A stretch of DNA of 64,000 nucleotides. Origin: Sparassis latifolia. Its lineage: Eukaryota > Basidiomycota > Agaricomycetes > Polyporales > Sparassidaceae. This document shows positions 11,273 through 21,777 of this stretch, piece by piece (the stretch's first letter is position 1; each line of letters begins with the position of its first letter). The notes below the pieces were generated by a model. That model saw only the letters and a list, made by a program, of their open reading frames with translations. It had not been told where the DNA came from and did no database searches. A program made the position numbers and the translations under genes. The DNA is taken from contig CM031552.1 of the NCBI GenBank assembly GCA_018466975.1, positions 1,302,001 through 1,366,000 on the forward strand, written 5' to 3'.

Positions 11273-11666
11273 TGTTGGGCCCGACGACGTGTTCAGTTTG
11301 GTCTTATTGTGTCCCTTCCGAAAATGGTATGTCTCCATTTCATTTTGAGGAGATCTTGTACGACATATTCTCGACTCAGTTCCCCTATTCCTAGTCATAC
11401 GATTTTGTCACTTCCTGACCCTCTGACAAGTCACCCACTACGTATGACAACTCATCCTTATTTCCATCGAGATTCTGACTCTACATAGCATCGATCCCAC
11501 AGCTCGGCTTGTCTCTCGCTGACTACACTTATCTCTGTACTGACTCAGACCGATTGTACTGTATGAGTATTTAAGTAGGCCGAGAATGACGAATACACCA
11601 GAATTCTCTCACCCCATTTCACAGTCTCACCGGTCTGAGCTCTGTAAGAAATAGGGCGATACCACA
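11273..11666 (+). repeat. Right LTR
   Basis: 394 bp, same ends as the left LTR, with a TATA-like TATTTAA at 11568-11574. It is preceded by a purine-rich stretch (GAGGGGATGG) that would serve as polypurine tract. Confidence 0.93.
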
Positions 11667-11670
11667 CCCT

Positions 11671-12607
11671 TAACGCTTTCATGAAGAGTGATTTGTTGGC
11701 CGAGAGGCAACCTCCAGGCCAGGAGAGGGGTTCTTCCCCGTTCTGCGAGATGCCAGATGGACCCTTCCAGGCTAATTCAGATCTTCCACACTGTTGAGTA
11801 TCACCGCTGCACATGCCATGTTAATGCCTTGTTCCAGTTCAAAGATTCTGCTGACTCATTTTTCCGCGCTCAAACCGATACGGATGTCATGTCACATCAG
11901 GTTTTCTGCATGAATCATTGTCAAACAGCATAGAGTTGTGGCTCACCCCTGCAACTGGCTGACTTGCCACTGTGCCTCATGTGAGTACGTCAGGCTTGAC
12001 TTCTTTTCCGAATGCCCAAGTTGCAATTAGTTCACAAACCTGTCAGGTCATCAAGCAGTACAAGGCTGATGTTGTCTGCATCATGTCATGTAGGCATTGT
12101 GAACATCATCGTTCCGTTGCTGTGGACGCAGACCTCTACTGCCATCTATCTATATGTGAGCCTCACGTAAGGTTCGTGCCCTCTTCGAAGCTGAGAAGAT
12201 GATGTTACACATGTGCGAGGATGTTTCGTAATGATGGTGGCAATCCATTCATCAGAAGCCGCATGTTCTGATACTCACTGTTAATGCACTGGAAGCTGAC
12301 ACTCAGTAATACTATCTGCTCTCATGAGCATCGAACCCGGACTTCTCGGGCGGCAGATCAGATTCCAAGAAATAACGTAAAGAGGGGCATATTTTTATGC
12401 CCAATTTTCCTTGATTCTATCAAGTTCACAGGACTTCTTTTCTCTACTGTGCAACATTCTACTGATTGGTGCAATCCCGTTAGCCTGGGAGTGTTGCAAC
12501 TGTTTCTCTTCGTATCGTCTTGTTGTTTCTGTGAGTAATCAACATTAAGGGAGTTCGTCAGCTGAAACTTCTGCTACTCACCAGGGCACATACTCTACGA
12601 CTCTACG
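11671..12607. other. Intergenic region between retrotransposon and acyltransferase gene
   Basis: Short frames on both strands without recognisable motifs. It should contain the promoter of the downstream acyltransferase gene; no clear TATA element was singled out. Confidence 0.35.
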
Positions 12608-14301
12608 ATGAACATGCTTCAAGAAGCACCATCGTGGTCTCGCATTCCTTGGGGAACTACGATTGCGTACACGAGGTATGTAGCTCTTGGCTGATCTGTT
12701 GAGTACTTCAGTCAACTTTCCTCTCAAGGCCATTGCTAGGGTCCGAGCTGTTGGTTGATCAACTGAGCGTGTTCTTCGATGGGTGAGTTTCCGCTGACAA
12801 TGGTGTAATCATGACCTTTTGAATGCTGTACTTTAGCTTGGCAGACTGTTGCATGGGTTTCACTTTTACTACCTTATTGCCACCTCCAGAAGTAGAGTCG
12901 CAGCTAAGGGAAGCAATGATGCAACTTCGGTAAGTGTTGTCCTACTCTACATGTAGGGCGCTGTAATATCTGATAAGGACATTTAAAGCTTTGTGTGTCC
13001 TATCATTGCATCGTCACTCGAGAGAGGGATCGATGATGCTCAGTTGCGTTCCTGGGTTTATTCTCCTGCTCAGAGCATGGAAGATGTCCGTCAATGGGCC
13101 CAGCAAACTGTTATTCGTTCGGAGCCTATGGACACTGAGGAATTCATCGGGATCATCAGTCAGAGACGCCTCCCTTACATACTCACAGATGGCAGCAAGC
13201 AGATACTCTGGTGCTTCTTGCTGCAGATCCCTAAGGAAAAGGACACATTTGCTGTCTTCTTTCACGGCACACATGCCTTGATGGATGCCCGGCCCACGAT
13301 CAACGTATTATCGCTTCTCTTTGGATATATGTCAGTGACTACGGCCAAACGTATTGACGAGCTCCAGTGGGGGACAGAGTGGACAAGACTACCAGTTGGC
13401 CCCATTACAGCAACTGGGGGGGGGGGCCGAGAAGGTTGGGATGTGCATGGATCTACGTTGCTAGACAAGGTAGCTCGGATCTATGCAAATCCAACTGTAA
13501 GTCTTTGTCGCATTCTTTCTTCAACTACTTCCTAAAAATAGGCTGCAAGCCTTCACACAGTCTTATATGTCAACGCCGAGAAGTACAGATAGTCGGAAAG
13601 GCCAACAGGGTTATGACTTCACTAGACAGTATTACGAGCATGCAAGTCCTTCAGCGATTGAAGACCATAGGATTCAGCACGACGCAGCTCTTTGAGGCTG
13701 CTCAAATTTCGGCGATCTTCACCCTCAATCCGGTGTCAGATGCAGAAGCTAGCACAGCGCATATCACATTTCCACTCAGCATGTTTGTTGTTGCCTTTAA
13801 ATCTGTTCATGTTTTGCTCATGTGCTATCTTTCGCGCTTAGAATTTCTCTGGCAAGATTCCTGACCCCTCCCCACAATGCGAAATCAAACTTCATCTCCT
13901 TAATGTGTCTGGTACTGATTGGCCTCCGCTATGAGGACCTCTTAGTATCCGACGAACTGAATGATCGAACATAACATCCAAACTACCTACCTCGCAGACC
14001 AGAAACCACTATTCGCGATCAATAAGCTGTGTTTTGGACACAGACTAACCACACCAAACCTGTAACTATGCTCCGTTGTTCTTGCCTTTGTTTAGCTGAC
14101 TGAAATACATCCGAGGTTAACTCATGTGTGGACCATGCACTCGCAATTGACGGTGCAAATACAAGTTCGTTCTTCATTGCCATCCTGTCTATTTGTTGAC
14201 ATCGCCGAACATGTTCTCAGGCCACTGATATTTGGGATACGGCATATTTGCACACATATCTGGACGAGATCATTCGTCAAGCGTTGCTCATTCTGAATTA
14301 A
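12608..14301 (+). CDS. HxxxD acyltransferase, condensation/Tri3-like
   Basis: Start chosen at ATG 12608 (MNMLQEAPSWSRIPWG), because the exon runs in frame to a GT donor and joins RPLLGSELLVDQLSVFFD, LADCCMGFTFTTLLPPP and FVCPIIASSLERG through short GT-AG introns. The active-site motif HALMD (HxxxD) is at 13272-13286 in FFHGTHALMDARP. Later exons give WGTEWTRLPVGPI, QLFEAAQISAIFTLNP and a C-terminal helix WDTAYLHTYLDEIIRQ before the stop at 14299-14301. The fold class is that of CoA-dependent or carrier-dependent acyltransferases such as fungal trichothecene O-acetyltransferases. The acceptor substrate is unknown. Exons between 13860 and 14220 are only partly resolved. I found no disabling lesion. 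Its neighbour is an adenylation gene on the opposite strand, ending about 520 bp away. Confidence 0.7.
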
Positions 14302-14819
14302 TGCTTCCTTGAATCGTTTCGTTCTGGATCATGTTGTCCAACTATGTCTTCGTTATATGCGCGTGCTCTCTACAGTCTGTATGATGCTGTACTCATTAGT
14401 TATCATCATCTCTAGAGGACTTCTTGAATGCTATGTCACGTTCAGCTCCATTTCACCGGGTCTGTCAATACACTGTATACAACGTAGCGCGACAAGGAGG
14501 AACAATGCTGGGGTGGAACTTGAAGTGAACACAACACTCGGCCATCCTTGATTCAGTGCCCTTTCGTGGACGTGCCACTCATGTATTGCGTCAGTATACC
14601 AGCAGGGGAGCTTATGATTTGGGTGAAAAGCAACTACCTCGATGAGCGCACTACATCTCATACTTAACCAATATCACTTAGCATATGTGCAATAGCTTAG
14701 ATGTCAGATAGTTACATAAGATATGAACATAAGATCAGACAGCAAAACACTGTCATGGAACAATAAATATATAGATGCAATGCGGTCTGTGACCCTAACA
14801 ATTATGATGGTCCATATGT
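14302..14819. other. Convergent intergenic region
   Basis: Lies between the 3' ends of the acyltransferase and adenylation genes. No gene or repeat seen. Confidence 0.4.
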
Positions 14820-16800
14820 TCAATCTCTAAGCGATTCATTCTCTAACATGCGACGCAGTGTGAATTTATCTATTTTCCCGTTACTGAGAACAATGTCAAT
14901 AACGAATATTGTCAAGGGTATGCAGCATACCTTGTCAGAAGGAAATTCGATACACCCCTATATTTGACAGGGACAGCATAATAGGGCTGGATCTGCACTG
15001 TTGCATGTTGCACATCATCAGGGCTGACATACTCCGGGCTAAAGAAGCCCCACAAATCCCCACCAATGAGCAGAGCACACGCAGATGTAACTCCAGAACA
15101 AGTGCGCATAGCCGCTGTCACACCATCGAGCTCCACACAGAAACCCTGCGCATTCATTAGAAATTATGGATATTCGCTCCACAAGCTTGCCAACCTTGAC
15201 TTTGACTTGTTCGTCAACCCGACCTAGGTGTTCTATATTCCCATCGGCTCTCCACTGCCCTATATCACCCATATTATACATCATGCCACTGATAATGTGA
15301 TGCTTAGCTGGGCACATACTGTCATGAACTGCGCGATGACAACTTACCCTCGGACACAAAATGGATCTTTCACAAATTTACTGTGATTGAGATCAGGTCG
15401 ATTGAGATAGCCTTGACAGACACCTAGGCCTCCTGCCCACATTAATCCAGGGACACCAACTGGAAGAGGGCACATATCCTCACCCAGAATGTGGACAGAG
15501 TTATTAGGAGTCGGCCTTCCAATAGATATCGCGGTTCCTGGAATATGTCGCGACATGGTGTTGACAATCGTAACCTAGCACCACAAACCTCAGTGACCAG
15601 TGGGGGAGGGGCTTAAAGGTTCATACCTCTGTGGGTCCGCAAGAGTTGTAAAATGTAGCTTGCTTCACCCAGCTGTCTGCCAGTGCTTGTGGGCAAGGTT
15701 CTCCAGCAGTCGCAACAACTCAGATGTTAGGAAAATCGCACGAATTATGTTGAGAAAGAATAGTGGGCGTGCATATAACCACGTGTACCATGTCCAGGAC
15801 TTTCAACCAATCTGCACAGCGAGGACCACGAAGATATAGTGTCCCGCCATTCATCAAACACCCGAGAGTTTCCCACGCACACATGTCGAATGCAACATAC
15901 AGAAGTTGTGTGACCCGAACGCCAGGAGCAATGCCAAGGTTCCTCGGAGAAAGACAGAGTACTGTCCAGTACATGACTTCAGTGTAACGAGACTCTATAT
16001 TTTGTAACTTACAGTTGGTAACATTCAGGTGGCTGACTGCAACACCCTTAGGCTTTTCGGTGGTCCCTGCAAAGACATAATCAGAAAGAGAGAAGATGTC
16101 AAACCCATCTATGGGATGGTACCAGATGTGTAGATGACGTATGCACCATCTGACGACTGAATATCGTCCACAAAGCTGTCAGAAAGAGAGGAATAGACAT
16201 ATTCCGGCTCATAAATGATGTTCTCCAGACAGGCCAAGGACATATGAATATCCTTCGTGCGAGCGAGAAATTTTCGGAAATTAAGATAAAGGCAGGCTAT
16301 GCATCCTCTAGGACGGACATAAGTGTGTTATCTGTAATGATTTCTCCATCTAGAGGAACATATGCCGCGCCTGCACGCAACACAGCGATAACCCCAATGA
16401 CTTGAGGAATAGAACGATGCACCAAAAGACAGACACGGCTACCGCGCTGAACTCCGTTAGAATGCAAGAACTTTGCTACACACATGGAGAATGAATCCAA
16501 TGCCCCATAGGTGAGTGACAGACCCAGATGATCGACTACAGCCGGTTGCTGAGGGCGCATGGAAGCATGAGCGAGGTAGGCATGATGGATGCATCTGTAC
16601 GGAACCAAAATGTTGACTGCAGCACTGAGATCAGATTCTGATGAAGCGGGCGCAGTCGGAATTGGCTGTGCTGGTCGGAGAGTCAGTGCAGAGATGTCGT
16701 GATAGTGATGAGAAGGTAGTGTGAAAATGGAAAGCCATAACACCTGGAAATATTGGAATAACTCCAGGAGGCCACAGAAATCATGAGCACTAGCAATCAT
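14820..16800 (-). pseudogene. NRPS-like adenylation domain gene, inactivated
   Basis: Minus-strand exons follow the order of an AMP-forming adenylation domain. They are A2 (LRAGAAYVPLDGE), A3 (YTSG ... SGTTEKPKG), a mid-domain piece (LYVAFDMCAWETLGCL), VVATAGEPCPQALAD, YNSCGPTE, A5-A6 (ISIGRPTPNNSVHILG), A7 (YNMGDIGQWRADG), A8 (GRVDEQVK), and A10 (TGKIDK) just before the stop at 14820-14822. Lesions seen are a TAG at about 16297, a one-base frame change just after it, a TGA at 15720-15722 where relatives have Arg, and the A3 glycine changed to Glu (16056-16058). The start at 16800 is the first ATG, but coding sequence may extend upstream. No carrier or reductase domain follows A10, so it is a stand-alone or truncated adenylating protein. 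Substrate unknown. Confidence 0.8.
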
Positions 16801-16850
16801 GGTGGGGATTGCTAAGTTCTGGGTAGATACTAAGACTTAGAAGTTGAATA

Positions 16851-17267
16851 TCAGGGAACTGTTGGATGCACCGCTGGAAGAAACTCACTTATAAGTGTTC
16901 CAAGGATCAACAGTCTGCTGCAGCTGAGAACATAAATGGTATGTCGACTTCTCTGCTGCATTCCGAACAATCGTGTCAAGTCGCATCGCTCGGGGATGGA
17001 AGGGTGTGTGGATGAATCTGTTACAGCGAAGTTTATCACCCAGAGCGGCTCTGTACATGTATGCCTACTTCATCAGATAGAGCAGAAGATGCGAGTCCGC
17101 ATACCCATGCCATGAGGTCTGATTTCATGGATGTGATGGACCACCACGAAGATATTGTTGATCGAGTACAGTACCATCGTGATCGGGCAGACCCCGGAAG
17201 TCACATGCGCACCGAGTGAACACAAATTGCAGGGCCTGCGAGACAGCTGGTTGATTTTCCGTAACAC
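16851..17267 (-). other. Possible upstream coding remnant of the adenylation gene
   Basis: Reading the minus strand gives protein-like stretches (for example LDTIVRNAAEKSTYH and CIQQFPDIQLLSLSIYPELS) joined by a plausible GTGAGT donor. This could be the tail of a condensation-like domain preceding the adenylation domain, but no intact HHxxxDG motif is present (only HHIHEIR). Weak, by-eye evidence. Confidence 0.25.
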
Positions 17268-17424
17268 CCTTTAGAGAAAGTTTTCTAGAGTTCGCCTGTA
17301 CCAAGAGGGGGGCAAGATCAGAATTTCTAACCCTGACCTCCGGCTAGCTTTGATGCTTACCTGGCTCCTTACCACTTCCTCCGATGCATGATCAGACTAC
17401 ATACACTTTGACAAGGCCGGTGGG

Positions 17425-17446
17425 GAGGCGGCGTAGCCGCCGCCTC
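17425..17446. other. GC-rich hairpin in the divergent intergenic region
   Basis: A 9-bp perfect stem (GAGGCGGCG / CGCCGCCTC) with a 4-base loop sits between the adenylation gene (minus) and the P450 gene (plus). Role unknown. Confidence 0.5.
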
Positions 17447-17554
17447 AGAAGCGCCCAAAATTAATTTCCTTTATAAGGTTAGACACCCACGTTAGGCCTG
17501 AGGATAAACGCAGACCGCGGAGGCAAAAAATGTGGTGAACGCACACAAGGCACC

Positions 17555-17869
17555 TCACACGACAGGCAATGGTGGCTCATCACCAGCCACAACAGGCAGA
17601 TAGCAGAGAGGGAATTGTCTTAAAAGCACCTTTCTGAGCTTCTTGGTGTGCACTCGACAGATAGTTTTTCCGGCAACAGGACACGTTCGGCCTGAGACGC
17701 CAGCACAGGCCATACATGGAAGGTGATTGGAGTGGTACAAATGTCCTCCGAGTGACAAGTCATTGCAGTTAATCTTTTGTCCACCGGTACAGCGCGATGG
17801 ACAGTTGATGTTTATTGAGACAATTACATCTCTCCAATTCACCTTCATAGATAGGTTTTCCGAGGCCAT
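17555..17869 (-). CDS. Small Cys-rich open frame, doubtful
   Basis: 104 codons from ATG 17869, with eight cysteines in the middle (NCPSRCTGGQKINC ... CMACAGVSGRTCPVAGKTIC). It matches no zinc-finger spacing that I recognise, has no signal peptide, and lies in a promoter-sized region between divergent genes. It may be chance. Confidence 0.15.
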   Translation of the reverse strand: MASENLSMKVNWRDVIVSININCPSRCTGGQKINCNDLSLGGHLYHSNHLPCMACAGVSGRTCPVAGKTICRVHTKKLRKVLLRQFPLCYLPVVAGDEPPLPVV

Positions 17870-18149
17870 TGCCCGTCATGTCAGTTCTCTTCTTTCTGAT
17901 CAGGTGGAATGATTGTTCTGATTATTCTGGTTCAGGTACCATTCTATTCCACCGAGCACGCAAGGTTACGTTTGCCCAGTCACCACTTACAATGCATGGT
18001 GATTTCTCCGTCAGACAAGTTCGGTCTGTCAGCAAATCTGGTAGGAGGTATTTCGCACAGGCAGTGCCATGGGCAGCGCTTGTTCAGCATTCATATCTAC
18101 TAGCACTAGCGAGCGGCGCTGACGTTAGCTCACAGTGTCCCCTCACCAT

Positions 18150-20326
18150 ATGCTGAGCCTCCTTCCTTTGATCTGTGCGCTCTTAATTGCAGCACAGTGC
18201 TTGATATCTTTTGGTAGATCCTGCAAACGACGTTTACCTCCTGGTCCCCGTGGCGTACCCATCCTCAGTAACCTGTCAGATATAACGGATACCCTATGGT
18301 TGCGCTTTGATGGTTTGAAAAAGGAATATGGTATGACAATACTTCATGCTGCTGAATTATTTGTGATGGATGCCTGGTAGGACCACTCATATATATCAAC
18401 GTTTTGGGTCAACATTTACTTGTTTTAAATAACCATCAAGTCACTGCAGACCTCCTCGATAGACGCGCCCACATATACTCAGATCGACCTCGTAGCATTG
18501 TGGCTTCGGATATTCTAACAGGTGGACTACTGTTTGTTTTAGCACAATATGGGCCTCCGTCAGTCACTAGCCTCATTATACCATCTGCAATCATAATTGA
18601 TTGAATTAATACAGTTGGCTTAGAATGCGCAAGCTTGCTCAGACCGGACTTCGCGTTGCTACTCCGCAATTGTGACACACAGATGACAGAGGCGCTCGTC
18701 CTTGTCAAGGCTATAATGCATAAGCCCGACGACTGGCTTGCGCATACACGAGAGTAGGTTCCATATGCTTGTCATTCATTCTGATTTAATTTTAGCCCAT
18801 TTAGGTCCATATCACTGTTACAGTTCTCAATGGTGTACGGCTTATCTTCCGAGAAGCGGAGGTTGGAGGGCCTTGCTGCCTTGCCCCGAATCAACAGTTT
18901 CGTGGACCGACTTGTCCATGCGGCTTATCCTGGCGCTCATCTCGTGAAATTCTTTCCTATATTACACCATCTTCCAAGTCGAATAGCCAAGTGGAAGCGT
19001 GACACAGAGTATTGGTTTGAAGAAGACTCCAATATGTTCGAATCTTTGTACTGCAACACCGAACCTACGGTCAGTTTGTTTGGACTGTCTTCAGTCTCGT
19101 CCCTTCCCAATATCTCCATAATAGGGGGATGGTACAAGGGACAACCTTGTGAATGCATTTCTGTCTGAAAGGGATCAGCATAACTGTAACCCCAGAGAGG
19201 CAGCATGGCTTGCTGGGACCTTGTAGTGCGTCACAACTTTTTCTTGCAGATCTGAGTTGACTGTACCACCTCTTTGATCCCTCTTAGTGCTGCTGGAACT
19301 GAAACGGTAAAGAGCTTATTTTCATGTACATGATTAATTCTCACTATATCTGGCACTCCAACTGGTGAATGTCGCAGACAATGAGTGTCTTATCATGGTT
19401 CATTCTCGTGATGATTGCATACCCCGATGTGCAAGCAAAGGCACATGCAGAGCTCAACACAGTTGTTGGGTGTTCTCGTTCGCCCTGTTTTGCAGACTGC
19501 AGTGACCTGCTATACATTCGTGCAATCATCAAGGAAGCTCTCTGCTGGCAACCAGTGAGTCCCTTGGGTACGCTTCGCCAATTCTCAGTAACTGGCATCA
19601 CGTCTTACACTATGAATCCTTCCAGGTAGCCCTCACTGCTCGGTTGAGGCAAAACATTCAAGGAACATATTATCTTGCCTGTTGTTGACCGGCGCTACTC
19701 GTAGGATGACTGGTATGGCGACTACTACATCCCGAAAGGGACTATTTGCATTCCAAACATTTGGTTCGTCCCAATTATACTTTATCCCCTTTGCCGTTGT
19801 GACAGGCAAGTTTATTTTCGACCTCGCAAGGTCTATGAACAGGGATCCCGACGTCTATGGTTCTGACGCTCATGAATTCAATCCAGACCACCATTTGAGC
19901 GAAGACGGCGGCATCGGCAGAGCTCTCTCCAATACTAAACAAGAGGGCCATTCAAGCTATGGTTTCGGGAAAAGGTGAGTGTAACCCCCTCGTACCTGTT
20001 CCACCTCCGGACCGAGTGTGGCACAGATTTTGCGTGGGCAGGCACGTGGCGAATGACTCCCTTTTCATTAACATCGCCCTCATTCTCTGGGCGTTCGAGA
20101 TCTGCAGCGTCGATGACAATAAGCCCTCGTGTGCAGACTTCGTCAATACTGGCCTTGTCATGTGAGTTAGCCTCGTTGCTCGTGGTGTTGCCTGCTATTC
20201 ATCGCCTCCGTGTTCATCAGATGACTGGCACCTTTCAAATGCACCTTCAAGCCTCATTTTCCTGAGATGCCTGGTATCCTGGAAAATATACAAGTGTTAT
20301 GCGCTGGTTCCGGTGACAACTACTAG
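18150..20326 (+). pseudogene. Cytochrome P450, probably inactivated
   Basis: Start at ATG 18150, giving an N-terminal membrane anchor (MLSLLPLICALLIA) and the proline hinge RRLPPGPRGVP. Exons give VLGQHLLVLNNHQV, IYSDRP, the C-helix WLRMRK, then QMTEALVLVKAI, PDDWLAH, LAGT and AAGTETV (I-helix), DDWYGDYYIPKGT, and the heme region SYGFGKR joined to FCVGRHVAND. The stop is at 20324-20326. Two problems are visible. The frame changes by one base near 18671-18685, between the C-helix exon and QMTEAL. The K-helix reads KEALCW (codon TGC 19543-19545) instead of the near-invariant ExxR. The first could be a sequencing error; the second is a plain C-to-T type change and should abolish heme-pocket folding. 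It resembles the agaricomycete P450s that act on aromatic or terpenoid substrates; the subfamily was not assigned. Confidence 0.8.
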
Positions 20327-20642
20327 ACGTAAAGTAACTGTCAGTCACTGCATTATGTTTCTTATATTGTCACTTCCGTTGATGTCCACATCGATGGATG
20401 TGTATCCACTAGTAGGACCAGCATGCAGACATTGTTTATTCGACTGAAGAGTATGATTATGTATCGTTATGCTTCACATTACCGCCCAATGATTATGGTA
20501 ATGATCCATTACAACCATCACCAGGTAGAATGTGCATCGTTCAGGTGGTCCTGGGTCCTACGAACTAGCCATCAAGACAACAACAACCGGAAAATAACAC
20601 ATATATGAAGTCCTCCACATCAGCCGGTTGCTCATTCAACAC
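20327..20642. other. Intergenic, no gene seen
   Basis: Convergent space between the P450 and a minus-strand mobile-type gene. No motif recognised. Confidence 0.4.
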
Positions 20643-21575
20643 TTACACGTGCCCGTGGATCTCCATGTAATCCCTTAGGGTGTTGTACCATACCTTCACA
20701 CTCACCTCGCTCCTGACGAGCTCCAGTACATCGAAGACGTTACTCATCAGGTTCACGTGCGAGGCAGAGAATGGAGGTTCCAAAGGGCAGGAATATCCAT
20801 GTAGCAGAATTTTCTGCAGATCGGTTTGCACTTGAGGATATTGAAAATCCATCGGCTCTATGATAGGCTCCATGCCATCGCTTTCATCCTGTGTGTCCTC
20901 GGTATCACTTGTATCAATACCACTTGTATCACTGTTCATTGTATCACCATCACTTGAGTAAGTTGCTTCTTGATCTTGAACTTGAGGAGGAAATGTAAGG
21001 AGGTCTTCTTTCTCATCCTCATCTTCATCTGCTTCCTGGTCTTCTTCCTGGTCTTCTTCCTGGTCTTCTTCCTGGTCTTCTTCCTCATCATTGCTTATAT
21101 TCTGCTCCATATTTTCATCAACCTCCATAACCTGTCCTTGGTCCATATCTTCATCTGCTAAATCTTCTTCACCAGTTATAGTCAAATTCTTGTTCACATT
21201 CAAATCTAACAATGTATCAGCTCTAAGTTTAATAAATGATCCACAAAATGGAGAGGTGAGAGTATAGTTAGTGAACTGGTAGCCAGAATCTATCCAGTCT
21301 GCTAACTGCCAGTGAGGCTCAACCTCACCACCATCTCTCTGATTTACTGATAACAAACCAGAACACTTACATGCAGCTGGTATATCACGAGAAGTTTGGA
21401 ATGATGCATCCCGTAACGTCTGAGTGTTCAAGAGAATACAATTTTGAAGACGGTCTCGATAGGCTTCTGTGTGAAATGGTTGTTCAAGCTGTTCAACATC
21501 TTGATAAAGGTGTATTCGAAGAGTGGATAGACTACGCTCCTTGCCGGGATGACATTTGCTGCACTTGCAGATCAT
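20643..21575 (-). CDS. Truncated transposase-like N-terminal protein (CACTA/Tnp2 type suspected)
   Basis: A single 310-codon exon on the minus strand begins MICKCSKCHPGKERSLSTL, with a CxC..C/H arrangement like the N-terminal end of basidiomycete Tnp2-type transposases. A long acidic region follows, with a perfect short repeat (QEED repeated about four times), and then a more folded C-part (LHGYSCPLEPPFSASHVN). A complete Tnp2 transposase would be about three times longer, and no catalytic domain follows in any frame. It is therefore either a truncated copy or a domesticated fragment. The family call is tentative. Confidence 0.45.
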   Translation of the reverse strand: MICKCSKCHPGKERSLSTLRIHLYQDVEQLEQPFHTEAYRDRLQNCILLNTQTLRDASFQTSRDIPAACKCSGLLSVNQRDGGEVEPHWQLADWIDSGYQFTNYTLTSPFCGSFIKLRADTLLDLNVNKNLTITGEEDLADEDMDQGQVMEVDENMEQNISNDEEEDQEEDQEEDQEEDQEADEDEDEKEDLLTFPPQVQDQEATYSSDGDTMNSDTSGIDTSDTEDTQDESDGMEPIIEPMDFQYPQVQTDLQKILLHGYSCPLEPPFSASHVNLMSNVFDVLELVRSEVSVKVWYNTLRDYMEIHGHV

Positions 21576-21777
21576 GTTGAATTCAGTTTAGAGGATGTGT
21601 AGCTTGTTAGAAAGGTGCAATGAGATGGTATGAGAGTAAGAGCAATGCGGCTGATAACCGCATTGCATCCGCCTGATTGCAATGTGGTTGTTTCCTAATT
21701 TGGAGTGCTGACAAATCTGAGGAAGTTAAACTTCCAGACTTGGATGTCGCGCCTGCTGTCCGACTCAGCCGCCAGCA

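Larger units (their letters stand above)
6000..11666 (+). mobile_element. Ty3/Gypsy-type LTR retrotransposon, broken gag, long intact pol frame
   Basis: Two 394-bp direct repeats (6000-6393 and 11273-11666) begin TGTTGGGCCC and end in CA. They enclose gag, protease, reverse transcriptase, RNase H and integrase in that order, which is the Ty3/Gypsy order. The flanks share CCCT (5996-5999 and 11667-11670), a 4-bp target duplication, or 5 bp ACCCT if the terminal A is counted. A purine-rich tract (about 11262-11272) precedes the right LTR. The LTRs differ at about a dozen positions by eye, all transitions, so the insertion is not very recent. Gag and protease need two frame changes and carry one in-frame TGA, so the copy is probably not autonomous. 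Confidence 0.95.

Noticed and set aside
12325..12375. Minus-strand GGGTTCGATGC stretch resembling a tRNA T-loop
   Set aside because: The flanking bases do not form a T-stem and no D- or anticodon arm lies at the right distance.
13415..13430. Run of nine G in the acyltransferase gene as a possible frameshift
   Set aside because: The frame is continuous through it (TATGGGGREGWD), so it was left as coding.
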